Shown piece by piece: positions 11,851 to 23,640 of a stretch of 64,000 nt of DNA. Positions within the stretch are counted from its first letter, which is position 1, and every line of letters starts with the position of its first letter. The position numbers were made by a program, and so were the translations under genes. The notes beneath the pieces were generated by a model. That model did no database searches. It saw only the letters and a list, made by a program, of their open reading frames with translations, and was not told the DNA's origin. Source of the DNA: Delphinus delphis (taxonomy: Eukaryota; Chordata; Mammalia; Artiodactyla; Delphinidae); the NCBI RefSeq assembly GCF_949987515.2, contig NC_082689.1, positions 99,300,957 through 99,364,956 on the forward strand, in the 5' to 3' direction.

Positions 11851-12260
11851 CTTAACTAAAATTCTGTGCCTTGGAGTAATGAATTCTGAGGCTATAAAAA
11901 TTGTGGCCAACTTATTTCCTTTGTTCACTAAGGGGTATTATGAGGCACATTGCCTCTGTCTATTTCTTCTTTATATATCGTATCTGATAGTCCCAACCCT
12001 ATCCAGTTCCATAAAAATAGTGGAAATAATAAAAATACCCAACTTTGACTGCCTATTTTGTGCCTTTGCTTTAGAGATACTACTGGAATCCTCAAAACAT
12101 TACAAGATACATAATATAGTATATGTACATACGTGTGGAGGATTATTCAACTTGTCCCAGAATAGAATTTGTAAATACTGGAAATACTACTCAAACCCAG
12201 AGTTTTTGTTCTTTCTTTATCTTATTTCCTATATCCTATAAGCAGACACACAATGGTTCA
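11851..12260. other. unassigned stretch with chance open frame
   Basis: A 138-codon open frame spans 11825-12241 and starts inside L1 sequence. Its translation is rich in I, L, Y and F from AT-rich DNA and shows no domain, so I do not call a gene. Confidence 0.45.
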
Positions 12261-12261
12261 A

Positions 12262-12545
12262 TTTAATTTAACAAATAGTTATTGGATATTAATAACATCT
12301 ATCTAATTTGTGGGACCCAATTCAAAATGAAAATGCAGGGCCCTTTGTTAAATTGTGAAGAATTTCAAGATCGATACAGCTGAGCATTAAATCGAGCACA
12401 GGGTCCTCCTAAGCACAGGGCACAGCTCAGGTGCCCAAGCTGGTCCCGGGTGCTGGATTATGTGACAGCCACCGTGCCAGGCTCTGTAGATACAAATAGG
12501 AGTAACATACCATTTTCCTGCTTGGGGAGCTATCAGTTGTGAGTG
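12262..12545 (-). mobile_element. L2 relic, antisense, split by another repeat-like piece
   Basis: The ends look like antisense L2 ('acaaatagttattggatatt' and 'cagccaccgtgccaggctct'). The middle (about 12300-12440) has 'aaaatgcagggccctttgtt' and 'cagctgagcattaaatcgag', a different dispersed repeat that I cannot name. Confidence 0.45.
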
Positions 12546-13876
12546 ATTTGGGGGGAGTTTCTTCTTTGGAATCACTTATAGAGTCTGCATTATAGTCTCT
12601 TGACTATCCTCAGGGGTGACAGATCTTTTCTTTCTGAGGGATAGGATTTCTCGAAATAGCCAGATTCACATGGCTACGAGCTTTGTCTGTAACTTGAGAG
12701 AACAGCCTCGGTAATTAGTAATAAAGGCTTTGGTTCTAAACAAAATGTGATTCTGTAAGAAGGAAGCTTGATTTTCTTGAGAGACCCTTGACCTAATAAA
12801 AAGGCTCCGAAAATACTGGCCTTGAGGACCTGTGAACCAGGAAGCATTCTCAGAGTAGGCAGACTGTATTGAGAGCAGTGCTGATTTGATCTCTGCTAGT
12901 CGGCAATAGAAGTTAAAAATCTTATCAGTTTCAACACCTTAAAGTCATGCTTTATATGCTTCGGAATTGTTACCCTGGTATTTTCCTTTAAAAAAAATAT
13001 CCCCCTTAGCCGTATGAGTTGTGATAAACCTAGCTTCACTAGAGACTGGTAATGTTGCAAAGAGGCTAGTTCAGGAATGAAGATGAATGCACAGATCTTG
13101 TGAAATGATGAAACAGTAGAGTTGGATGGCATCCTTCGAAGTTATCCGGGCTTTGGAAACTGTCTCTCGCTAACGAGGTCAGGGATCAAATGTGGCATGT
13201 TTGGTAACGTGCCTTGCAAAGAGGAGCACTAGAGAAACATAAGGAACGATGTCGCCTCTTCTCATTTTATAAAGGACAAAAACGCATCTCTCCAGAGCTG
13301 ATCATCTGTCTTCTGACTCTTTGCTTCTCAAGGTCAAGCTTTTATGGGCTGGGTCCTGCTGGACCACTGCTGGGGTGTTTAGTTATAACCCAGCTGCTGT
13401 CTTCTCACCACTCCAGGAGAGGAGCCAGGCCTTTTTATTTTCTGGTTGATGAATGGGACCTGCCTAATCCCTTGGCTTCTCCACTTTCTTCCTCTGAGTT
13501 AGAGGCTGGATGACTTACATTATATATCGGGTTAGCTCTGAACAAGGGGTGGGCTGGGAGAATGAAATGAAGAATGGCCTCAGTTGTTCTAAGGTTTATT
13601 TTCCCAACCAGGCAAGGGAGAACAGTTTCTCTAAATAGGTAGGGACATCATCAGTAGCTTGGGCAGCTGTCAGTTTTAATCAGCCAGTGATGCAGGGTCT
13701 GTCTTTAAACGATTAGAACCTGAGTCTCAGGTCAGCCAGGGAATCCCAAAATAATCATCATCATTCCAGTTATGAGGTTCTCTCTCTCTCAATCTCTTTC
13801 ACGCTTTATACAAGCACTTTGGTTGAAACAGGTTGTGAACCAAAAGACCAAGAGCATTCCTCTGTTTACTTTGTGG

Positions 13877-13878
<2 letters not shown>
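12546..13878. other. unassigned, largely repeat-free stretch
   Basis: Balanced-composition sequence without recognised transposons. The open frame at 13214-13513 has no recognisable domain and no evident splice context. Regulatory content is possible but not shown. Confidence 0.4.

Positions 13879-13927
<49 letters not shown>
13879..13927 (+). repeat. (TG)n microsatellite, about 24 units
   Basis: Uninterrupted TG dinucleotide tract, likely length-polymorphic. TG tracts of this length can adopt Z-DNA. The valine/cysteine-rich frame across it is not coding. Confidence 0.97.
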
Positions 13928-13931
<4 letters not shown>

Positions 13932-14689
13932 GTTATGATATTCATAGTCTGGAGGAATGTGCTATTGCTGAATCAGTTAAAAGGAAAGAAAAATATCTCC
14001 CTCACATCCTTTTATTTGTTTCATCATCAATTTTAGTTTTATTCATTATTGTAAGATATCAGGAATTCTTGAGGTGAAAATGCAGTGTCAACTAGTTCAA
14101 CCTTTAACAATTTGAGAATTTTTATTTTTTTTTTAAACAGTAAAATCTGGTCTGCAGGATGTCTTGCCATCAGTTTACAAGTTTCTCCCCAATCTCATAT
14201 TTGTAAAATTACTCTTCTATAGCTTGAATCAATGCTTCAGACTTTTTTTTTTTATAAAGCATTTAGTTAAGTACCCCTGGTTTTCAAATTTTTTATCTTT
14301 GTCATGAAAGATTCAAATAACACCAACTTGGAAATCTTGGCTTTGAGGATTTGATTTTTAATAGGAAACAACTGGCTGAATGATCCCCTCCTTTTTCCAA
14401 ATAAACTGATTTCTTAGGCTATCTAGAGAGTTTTATTTCTCTTTGATTTCCCTTACCAGTTTCTATCTTATCTCTCTGGATAATCAAATCCCCATAAATG
14501 TAAAAGCCTTCTCTTTTGAAGTTGCTGCCATTGAAACCCTGACAGCCTTCTTATCTCTGCGCTGAGCTGCTTCCTCAGCCTATACCGCCCCATTGAAATG
14601 TATCTTTTCTTTCTTTCTGTTATGACCCAACACTGAAGTTACAGTGTATAATATTTGGGGATATGATGGTTGTATATATGTATATTAAA
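13928..14689. other. unassigned stretch
   Basis: Contains short T-runs at about 14126-14136 and 14243-14253. No exon or confident repeat. Confidence 0.4.
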
Positions 14690-15029
14690 AAAAATTTAAT
14701 TATTTATTTTTTGGCTGTGTTTGATCTTTGTTGCTGCGTGTAGTCTTTCTCTAGTTGCAGTGAGTGGGCGCTCTTCATTGTGGTGCGCGGGCCTCTCATT
14801 GCAGTGGCTTCTCTTGTTGCGGAGCATGGGCTCTAGGCGTGTGGGTTCAGTAGTTGCGGCACGTGGGCTTAGTAGTTGTGGCTCGCGGGCTCTAGAGCGC
14901 GGGCTCAGTAGTTGTGGCACACGGGCTTAGTTGCTCCACGGCATGTGGGATCTTCCTGGACCAGGGCTTGAACCCGTGTCCCCTGCATTGGCAGGTGGAT
15001 TCTTAACCACTGCGCCACCAGGAAAGTCC
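14690..15029 (-). mobile_element. CHR-type SINE, long form, antisense
   Basis: T-rich tail, 'ttggctgtgtttgatctttg', repeated 'tagttgYggc' units and head 'gccaccaggaaagtcc'. I see no clean target duplication, which suggests an older copy. Confidence 0.88.
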
Positions 15030-16286
15030 AATGGTGGTGTAAATTTAATTTAAACTTGCATATTTTGATAGACTGAGTTAACAACCTCACTGATAAGGAT
15101 TTTATATCAGTCAACCAATCAATCAAAATATTTGCTTACCTGCTGATAAGACTGGAGGCTAAGTCACATATTAGGAGGAGCCATGAGGCATGGTCCTTAG
15201 TTGCTTTTGAGAAAGGTTTGCATTCTAGTACATGCACCCCTAGAGGCTTGAATTGCCTCCCCAGGAGAGGGGACTGTTGGCTTCTTTGCATCACTGTGCT
15301 TTGCTTCTGCTGTAGCATTTTCACACAGTGTGACATTTGTGGTTGTTGGTTCCTCTCCCTATACTGTCAACTCCCATTTATCTTTGGATGTTCAGCAACT
15401 AGCACAGTGTATAGCACCTTCAGTACTTCCATCTGGATGATTGATGGAGAGAATGCATGTCTAAATATTCTGCAAGTTCGCTTTTACCCAATTCTGAGCT
15501 AATACTCACCATGTAGAGTCCTGTTAAATTCTAGTCCAGTATAATCCCTGGCAGAAATTAAATTCATGATTCTGTCTCTTTTTTAGATAGAGGTGCCAGA
15601 GATTTTCCTAGGCTGCCTTTAGGTAGAATTACTCTATCACACCCATCCTTGCCTCTTTCCCAGCCCAAGGCAAACAAGTTTATGTTTGATGCTTTATTCT
15701 CTTTTGGAGAAATTGGGTTTTATTCTTCATAAAAGAGGATGGCCTGCACTATTTTGGATTTCAGGGCCAAAGGGAGTAGTATACAGATCCTGAGAAGGAT
15801 GGCAAAGGGAAGATGATTAGAGCTGTGTTCCTTATGATAGCAGATTCTTGAGGCTATCTGGTTTCTAAGTCTGGTTTGAAACCCAGGGTGTTGAAGAGGG
15901 GACAGTACTGCAGTAACAACATCACACCCCTGCCTGTTCTTCAGATGAAGTAGGGGCCTCTGTCTCCCAGTGTTCTGGGGAACAGCTCCCCTGGCCTGTG
16001 GTTTGATCCTCCCTAGTGTCTATGCTTTGAAGAGATGCCTGCTAATCTGGCCACTTCTTCCATGTCTGAGGTTTGGTGCAGATAGGTGTAAATCTCCCCA
16101 GTTACTAAGGTGTGGGTTCTGCTTTATCAAAGTCCTCTTCATTTATTTGAAGGTACTTCTCACCAATTTCATGATGCATATATAACTTTGGGACTGGGGT
16201 TTATACTTCCTATTCTGTGGGTGGGGTGAAGAACAATGGTGAATTTTGAGCTAGAGTGATTAGTAAGTGGAAACGCCTATTAAAAT
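15030..16286. other. unassigned stretch
   Basis: Positions 15340-15430 faintly resemble an L2 ('actgtcaactcccatttatc' and 'gcacagtgtatagcacc'). The rest has no recognised repeat or exon. Confidence 0.4.
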
Positions 16287-16294
16287 TGATCACG

Positions 16295-16499
16295 GAGCTT
16301 CCCTGGTGGCGCAGTTGTTGAGAGTCCGCCTGCCGATGCAGGGGACACGGGTTCATGCCCTGGTCCGGGAAGATCCCACATGCCGCGGAGCGGCTGGGAC
16401 CGTGAGCCATGGCCGCTGAGCCTGCGCGTCCGGAGCCTGTGCTCCGCAGCGGGAGGGGCCACAGCAGAGAGAGGCCCGCGTGCCGCAAAAAAAAAAAAA
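16295..16499 (+). mobile_element. CHR-type SINE, short form, sense
   Basis: Head 'gagcttccctggtggcgcag', body, 'gcccgcgtgccgc' and an A13 tail. Flanked by 'tgatcacg' at 16287-16294 and 16500-16507. Confidence 0.93.
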
Positions 16500-16507
16500 T
16501 GATCACG

Positions 16508-17686
16508 TCATTTCAATAGAATTAAAAGAAAGACTTTTTTCTTGCAGCAGAATAAACATTTATGAGCACATAAGCTGCACCAGCCGTGCATGCTTCTAAC
16601 AAAGGGAGTTTTTGCCTTTAGTATCCAATGCCTTCAGTGTCCGTTCTGCAAATATTTGCTGCCCTGTATTTACTCTCCAGCACCTCAGTATTTTCTTCAT
16701 TTCTTATTCTTTTTATGGTCACATCTACTCATAAGAGAAGGTGTGAAGTTTGCCTCTGTCTGTTGGTTGATGAAACTTTCAACTGAGGAATCTTTTCTAG
16801 GAGTGCCTGTATTTTAGCAAGCACAGACCTGTAAACCAAACAATTAGAGCTCAACACATGAATTTTTAAGTGCTGGCTAGTGAAGTCTAAGATATTTTGG
16901 AGTCATTGGATATTTTGGTTCTGAATCTCCTGAAATGTGGTGAATCATCCACCCCAGCAGAATGATTTGGGATATCACTGGTCAGTGATATTGTTTAAAG
17001 CTTTCATTGATGTCAAAGTATATTTTACAGGAGTTGATGTTAAGTATCTCCCATGACATCAACCTTTGTAGTAAAGAATGAGCCTTGAAATGGGTCTTTT
17101 GTGAAATGGCAGCCCAAAATCTCACATCCTCTTTATCACTGAGCCCAGTGGCTGGAACTGAAGCCTGGAGAGGTCCACAACATTTCAACCTGGTGTTCAT
17201 GTTTGAATCCAACTTGACTTCATGAAGTCCATGCTGGTTATGGGGAGGGGGTACTAGGTGGCCCTCCTTCTGGCTAATATTTGGATCTCTCAGGTTAGGG
17301 ACATTAAAATGGCACGAAGGAAGGCAGGAAGTGTTAGGAGGAGAAATCCTTAGTTCGATGCATTAATCAACCCCCTTTTGTCCACTGGACCCACCAACAA
17401 AGGTCTGCTCCTTGTTACTATGTGGGATGTCTCTAGGAGGTTTCAACTGAGCCTGTTGAACATTTTCACTCCATTGGTTTAGTCTTTTTCATAGACTCTT
17501 GCTGGGGGTTCGGTCTATCCCAATTGGACATGAAGTTTCCAGGTGCCCCTCATGCATGAAAACTTCAATTCCCCACAGCAAACCAGCCCAAGCGCCTGGG
17601 CGCTCAGCCCCGAGAGAAACCGGGAGCACTACTTACCCAAAGGAAGAAGTCAGACCAGAGGCAGGAAGCAGAGTAAGGTAATTGTA
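16508..17686. other. unassigned stretch
   Basis: No recognised exon or repeat. Open frames at 16590-16817 and 16982-17212 lack recognisable features. Confidence 0.4.
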
Positions 17687-18215
17687 TTACTTTTCTATTG
17701 CTGAGTAGCAGCTTAAATCTATACACCTTTATTATCTCAGGTTCCATGTATCAGGGGTTGGGCATGAGTTAGCTGGGTCCTCTGCTCAGGGTCTCACCAA
17801 ACTTAAATCAAAGTGTTGGCTGGAGCTGTAATCTGATTTAGGCTCAGGATCAACTTCCAGGGTCACTAGCTGTTAGCAGAATTCAGTCCCTTGTGGCTGC
17901 AGGACTCAAGGCTGTTTGCTCCTTCAAGGCCAACAGGCAAATCTCCCTGACTTCAAGGAGGGAAAGGGCTCACTTAATTGGGTTATGCCCACCCAGGATA
18001 ATCTCCCCCACTTAAAAGAAATCTCCCTTTTTATTAACTCAAAAAAACAAAGCTTAATTACATCTGCTAAATTCCTTTGCTTTATAATGTAATAATCACA
18101 GGAGTGATTCCATCATATTCACAGGTCCTGCCCATACTCAAGGGCAGGGCCTTAGCGAGGGCTTGCATGCCAGGAAATAGTGGCTCTCTTAGGGGCCGTC
18201 ATAACATTCTGCTTA
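17687..18215 (-). mobile_element. MLT1-like (ERVL-MaLR) LTR, antisense
   Basis: Starts like the reverse complement of an MLT1 3' end ('ttttctattgctgagtagca', then 'cctttattatctcaggttcc'). It continues with 'gttagctgggtcctctgctc', 'aaagtgttggctggagctgt' and a 'gcccacccaggataatctcc' block. No viral coding sequence is attached. Confidence 0.65.
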
Positions 18216-18227
18216 TGAAAATGATGA

Positions 18228-18430
18228 AAAGGGCATGATCCTGGGAGTCAGATGGTCCTGGGTTCAACTCCTGCCCTTGGTCTTTCCTATCTGCTCAGTA
18301 ACACTGGTTTTCTGATACCTGACTTATCAAATGAGGATAGTCATGCCTACCATGCAGTCTTGTTGTAGAGATCTGAGGCAGTGTGTGTAATGATCTAGCA
18401 CAGCAAGTCCCCCATCAGCAATGTTACTAT
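18228..18430 (+). mobile_element. MIR, sense
   Basis: Order fits MIR: 'gggagtcagatggtcctggg', 'ttcaactcctgcccttg', 'cttatcaaatgaggatagtc' and 'cttgttgtagagatctgagg'. Confidence 0.7.
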
Positions 18431-18984
18431 GATTTAATTGTTGCAGAAAAGTTTTTGAAAGGCTTTGGAATATTGAGCAACGTTGGCAAGTCCATGTAAA
18501 GAATGAGGATTTACCAAGTAATAACTGGGTGATTTCACATTTATTTTTATGTTTTCGGTTAGTTCAGCCTAAACCACAAAATTCAAAGAAGATGTGAAAA
18601 TCTGGCCCAGACATTGCAAACTTTAAGCATCTGATGATAAGGATAGATAAAAGGAAAATGATTTTCTTATTTTTGTAATAGAGTAGTTTTTCTATTTATA
18701 GAAGTAAAATATGCAAATTATATAATTTGGGAGCTACATATAAATACAAAGAAGACAACCAATATTAACAGTTGGTTTGTTTCCTTCCAATCTTTTCTCC
18801 TTGCAAAGTTTATATTATTAGTATCTTTCTATGCATACAATTACAGATCCTTCTTATTCATAGTACCATTAGATCATAAGCAGGTTTCTTCTCTTTTGAC
18901 AACTTTTAAATTAAAACCATCATTTAAAATGGCTACACCCTTCAGAAGTTGTATAGATTTAAGCTGCAATTTTATATTAGTTTG
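18431..18984. other. AT-rich unassigned stretch
   Basis: 'atagaagtaaaatatgcaaa' and the following AT-rich text may be a decayed LINE, but I cannot place it. Confidence 0.35.
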
Positions 18985-19145
18985 TGTGGTTATTTGATTA
19001 ATGTCTCTCCTCCCCAACTGGAATATAAATTCCATAAGAATAGGAACCAAGTCTCTTGTGCATCACTGTTGTATCCCTAGCACCTAACAGTACCTGGCAT
19101 GTGACAGATAAACAATAAAAATTTGTTGAAAGGCTGAAAGAATGA
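18985..19145 (+). mobile_element. L2 3' end, sense
   Basis: 'ctggaatataaattccataa', 'gttgtatccctagcacctaa', 'cagtacctggcatgtg' and the terminal 'aataaaaatttgttgaa' are the classical L2 end. Confidence 0.75.
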
Positions 19146-20044
19146 GTAAATGACTATACCTTGTGGATGGGCTATAATTTACTTTGCACTCTATTGTTGT
19201 TACACACTTTTTTTATTATTATAAATTAAGTTGCAGTGAGCACTGCACATACATCATTTTCCATGGGTAAAGTGGTTGCTTCTTTCCACAGTTTGGAGTG
19301 CAAATTACATGTTCCGTTTTCCAAAATGCAATGTACTAGTACCCACCCAGGAATGCTATACCATTTCTATAAGTGTCAAAAAATAGGCAAGCGTCTATAA
19401 TATTTTTTTGGGGTCTAATTTGGGTTTTACCTTAAACTTTATTTTTTTATGTTTAAAATTTTTAATTAATATTTAAAATATGTTTCTGATCACATAACAA
19501 GACACATTGAACAAAGTTATTTTATGAAAATAATATTCTAAGTAAGTAAGACAAAATAAGAAAAAAATTATATAAAAAGATCTTAGAAATAGCATCATTT
19601 ATAAACAGGAAAATCCATAAACAAAATAAATGTTCAGCAATATGGCAATAAATTATGGCAAAGTAGAGTAAATATTATGAACACTTCTGATTTACAGTGT
19701 CATTATAAAAAACAGGATACAAATTATATGTATAGAATAGTCTTATTTGTGAAATAATACACATAGAAAGTAATAGTTGGATTACTATGGTTGGATTGTA
19801 TGCTTTTAATTTCCTTTTAAAACTCTTTCTGTAAATCTTAAACTTTGTTCAGTGCATCTATAATATTTTTGATGAGAGGATCTGATCTCGTTGTGCTCTC
19901 TTGGTTTGCTGATTATAACATGGGGCACACTGGCTATTGATTAATAATTGTATTTGACAGGTAAGGCCCAAAGTGGGTATTTTGTGAAGGTGTTCTGTGT
20001 TTCCGTGATGACCCCCAAGTGCTTGGATGGCATCTGGGTATAGT
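19146..20044 (+). mobile_element. probable decayed L1-like AT-rich sequence
   Basis: Positions 19600-19800 have L1 3'-region flavour ('ttatggcaaagtagagtaaa' and 'caaattatatgtatagaata'). Boundaries and family are unclear. Confidence 0.35.
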
Positions 20045-20345
20045 AAAAGAGATGTTCTTGCAGTAGACAGAATTCTAAAAATGGGTCCCAAGATTCCATG
20101 ACTTTATCTCTAGAACCTGTGAACATAATGAGCTATTACTGTCATAATTATGTCATGTTTTATGGCACAGCTGACTTTAAGATAGAGAGATTATCTAGAT
20201 GGACCTGATTTAATCACACGAACCCCTTTAAAAGCGAACGTTTTCTCTAGTTGGTGGCAGAAGGAAACAAGAAAATGCTATCCGTGTCCTCCCTGGTACC
20301 CAGAATCTTGTGTAAAGATTCAGCTGTGAGGATGAGTCTAGAATT
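20045..20345 (+). mobile_element. MaLR-type LTR-like relic
   Basis: 'gacagaattctaaaaatggg', 'ctctagaacctgtgaacata', 'gactttaagatagagagatt' and 'gacctgatttaatcacacga' follow the layout of a common mammalian LTR relic. The subfamily is not determined and no target duplication is seen. Positions 20346-20650 are unassigned. Confidence 0.45.
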
Positions 20346-20649
20346 ATCTCACAATTGTCTTCCTCTTGTTCCTTTCTTATTTGAGTATTTTAGAAGGACT
20401 GATGGGTGAGTGTAATTACTGTCAGAATATTAGAATTGTTCTGGCAAATTTGTCCTCAAAATGTGATTCTGACTGGCTGGCTGATGACCTATGGTGTCCA
20501 CAGAATGACACTCATCCGGGGGACTTCACCAGTGCTCAGAATCTAATTTCCAGCCCCCAACAGGCTTGGAAAGCAGCTTTTGTCTCCATACTAGGAGTGG
20601 GAGGGAAGACCAATAACTAGCCTGGTGGAAAATGATGGATGAATTGCAT

Positions 20650-22320
20650 AAAGAAAGTGTTCATGGGTACAAGGGAAACTTAATTAAAAATGAAAGTGTT
20701 GAATTTCAAGGGTAAAGAAAAATTCTAAACACATCATGGCATCAAAACAATAATAACAATCAACTAACCAACAACTAAAACAGGTATTTATTTAAAAAAA
20801 GAAAAGAAAAAGCTGAATGGCCCTCAGAATTTTTTGTAACGTTAGATGCTAGAGGAAAATAAAGCAATGATTACTAAAGTTTTATGGACCAGGTTATGCC
20901 CCCAGGTTCTCTCCTTAGCCAGTTGCCATTCATTTGAGAGCAACAAAATATGATACATAGGCATGCAAGAATTTAGGACTATAGTGCTTTGCACATTTAA
21001 AAAAAACTAAAAATTTCTTAACAAGAAGGAAAATAAATGAACTAACAAAATAAATGGAAAAGAACAGCGGAAAAAAAAGAAAGAAGAAAGAACGGTTAAA
21101 AGACAATTTTAGAAGTTAGAAAACAGAGTACAGTTTATATTAAATTCCAAAAACTTATTTTGTAAAAAACAATAATATAGACAAAAGATTATATAATCTA
21201 ATTAGATTTAAAAATATACACAGAATTAGCAATGACAATATAAGCAAATTAAATCAATTATACAAAAATAATTTGTAAAATTCTAGGCTATTAATTTTCA
21301 AAGTTTCATTAAAATACATAACTTTTGACAAATATCCAAAAATTGGTAAATAAGAAGATAGAAGTTATCAATATATCAATATCTCTAAAATAAATCCAAA
21401 GATTGTCTGAAGAACTAGCCCCAGGAAAGGTGTCAGGCCTGGATGGTTTCACTAGTGTTTTATGATCTTTCAAGAGATACAGGGTGCTGATATTATTTAA
21501 CTTTGCAGAGCACAGGGGGAAAAAAAGACACTTGCAATAACTTTATTTATTTTTACATGGATAGTGTAAGCCTTGTGGCCAAAACTTGAAAGAGATGGTA
21601 CAGGATAAAAACAAACAAAAAACCCTGAGTAATTTCTCATTTACCCATGAAACTAATATCTTAAATAAAATATTAGAAATACAAATCCAGCAGTATATTC
21701 ACCACGACTAAGTAGAATTTATTCTAGGAAAGTGAGTATGGCACAACATTAGGAAATCTGTTAATAGAATTCATGATATTAGTAGGTTAAAAGGGAAAAC
21801 ACTATTTTCATAGTTTCCAAATACGCATTTTATAAAATTTAACATTATGATTTAAAAAACAGAATCTTAGTGTTTAGGAATAGATATGTCCTTCCTTGAC
21901 ATGCAGGGGCTTGGGGGTTCGATCTCAAGTGAACAACAGACACACCAAAAACACAGTGGATTAGATGAAGTTGGATGAAATAAAACAACACTTCCTAATG
22001 TCATCCTTACTATTTAGCACAGTTTTGGAAATGCTAGTTTATGCACATAGAAGTAAAAATAACAGCAAATGAAAGAAGAATGAAAACTGGAAAGGATGAA
22101 GTTATAATTTATAGGAAATATAAAGAGATAGATGGCTGTCTGAAAAACCTAATACAATCAACTAATAGTAGCTTTTGGGCATAATAAAAGTTCAAAAGAT
22201 TTCAATTCTTGTTTTATTATATAACAACAGTTATTAACTAGAAAACAAATTAGAAAGCAAAGCTGATATATAGGAACACCAAAAAGAACAAATTGTCTGG
22301 GGCAAAGCTTAATATGTCCT
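20650..22320 (+). mobile_element. degenerate L1 ORF2 region, sense
   Basis: AT-rich sequence with stops in all frames. Landmarks fit L1 ORF2: 'gccccaggaaaggtgtcagg' and 'cctggatggtttcactagtg' (about 21430), then 'gcacaacattaggaaatctg' and 'aatagaattcatgatattag' (about 21740-21780). The order is preserved but no reading frame survives. Confidence 0.65.
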
Positions 22321-22364
22321 AAAGGCAAAGTGGAGTTTCACAATGTGGGTGTATCCAGCTTTGG

Positions 22365-22528
22365 GAAAAGAAGGATCAGTTTCAGCTCCATTTCTTCCCC
22401 TTTATAAACTAGTGATGTGACCAGTTACCCAACCTTAATTTCATCTTTAAAAATAAGAGTCATATCTTGTGGGGTTTTTATGAGGGTCAAATGAGACAGT
22501 GTATCTGAAAATGTTCAGTAAAATACTG
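22365..22528 (+). mobile_element. MIR fragment, sense
   Basis: 'actagtgatgtgaccagtta', 'taatttcatctttaaaaata' and 'gggtcaaatgagacagtgta' follow the MIR order. Confidence 0.55.
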
Positions 22529-22545
22529 ACATATAGATTATTATT

Positions 22546-22754
22546 ATTTTTTATTTTTTGCGGTACGCGGGCCTCTTACTGTTGTGGCCTCTCCCGTTGC
22601 GGAGCACAGGCTCCGGACGCGCAGGCTTGGCGGCCATGGCTCACGGGCCCAGCCGCTCCGCGGCATGTGGGATCTTCCCGGACCGGGGCACGAACCCGTG
22701 TCCCCTGCATCGGCAGGCGGACTCTCAACCACTGCGCCACCAGGGAAGCCCATG
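22546..22754 (-). mobile_element. CHR-type SINE, short form, antisense
   Basis: 'tttttgcggtacgcgggcc' through 'gccaccagggaagccc'. Flanks 22529-22545 and 22755-22771 share 'catatagNttattatt', an imperfect target duplication inside the preceding MIR tail. Confidence 0.92.
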
Positions 22755-22774
22755 GCATATAGCTTATTATTGAG

Positions 22775-23250
22775 AAAATTCCAAAACTACTGGCACATGA
22801 TAATAATCCATCCTGGGAAAAGTTAATCATCTGGACAAATATGTATGCATAATGAGTATGCATAAGTATGTTCTTTGTAGTTTTGTTTTAATAGAGAAAT
22901 GACTGTATGTCAAAAATAGAGGATTGATGAAATACAGTATTATACATCTAAGTTATTAAATATTTACATTCATTTAAAAATATGACATGGTAGTACATTC
23001 ACCGATAATGGGAAGATTGTCATACATCTGGTGAAAGGATGAGCAAATATAGAATTTATGATCCTGTTTTGGCAAAAATTCTATATGTGGTCGTATGTAT
23101 TTAACTGCAAAATGAAGACTACAAAGATACATGCTAAAATAAACGTAATTATTCTCTATGGATTTTCAGATTTCAAGCCATTGATTTTTTTGTTTTTATT
23201 ACCTGGGTTTTGCAGTAATTCTGTAACAAACATTAATTCATTTTATTAGT
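22775..23250 (+). mobile_element. L1 3'-region relic, sense
   Basis: 'agaggattgatgaaatacag' and 'attcatttaaaaatatgaca' resemble the end of an old L1. The two ends are uncertain. Positions 23251-23505 are unassigned. Confidence 0.5.
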
Positions 23251-23507
23251 AAAAAAAAGTAAGAAACAGATTGTGGGCCTCTCTTGCACACTGAAATCAC
23301 TTGTCAAATCCTACAAGCTGACTCTCTCCTGACAGAGCTTAGGTGAAAACTTATCTCTTAGTCTTTTTTCTGATCTACATTCTTTCGAAAATTAAAACCC
23401 ACCCCTGTATGATTGATGCGTTTCTGTACATATGTCAGTATCTTCAGTCAAGAATTACTCTGACTTGGGAACCATTGTCTCTTTGATGTGATTTGTGCAT
23501 CTCAGCT

Positions 23508-23640
23508 CTCATTATTCATTCAATAAATATTGACTGTGCATCTAGATATTCTGCTAGATGGTTGGTATGAGTTGTCAGTTGGGGGTACTTGAGGAATCCA
23601 AGAAATAACCCTGCTTTTTCTTGACTAGGTTTCTGAACCA
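23508..23640 (-). mobile_element. L2 end, antisense
   Basis: 'ttattcattcaataaatatt' followed by 'ctgctagatggttggtatga' resembles the antisense L2 terminus. Confidence 0.5.

Noticed and set aside
11825..12241. 138-codon open frame
   Set aside because: It starts in L1 3' UTR sequence, runs through AT-rich DNA, and shows no domain or splice context.
16295..16499. tRNA gene (B-box-like text in SINE heads)
   Set aside because: The tRNA-like head lacks a complete cloverleaf and is the Pol III promoter part of the SINE.
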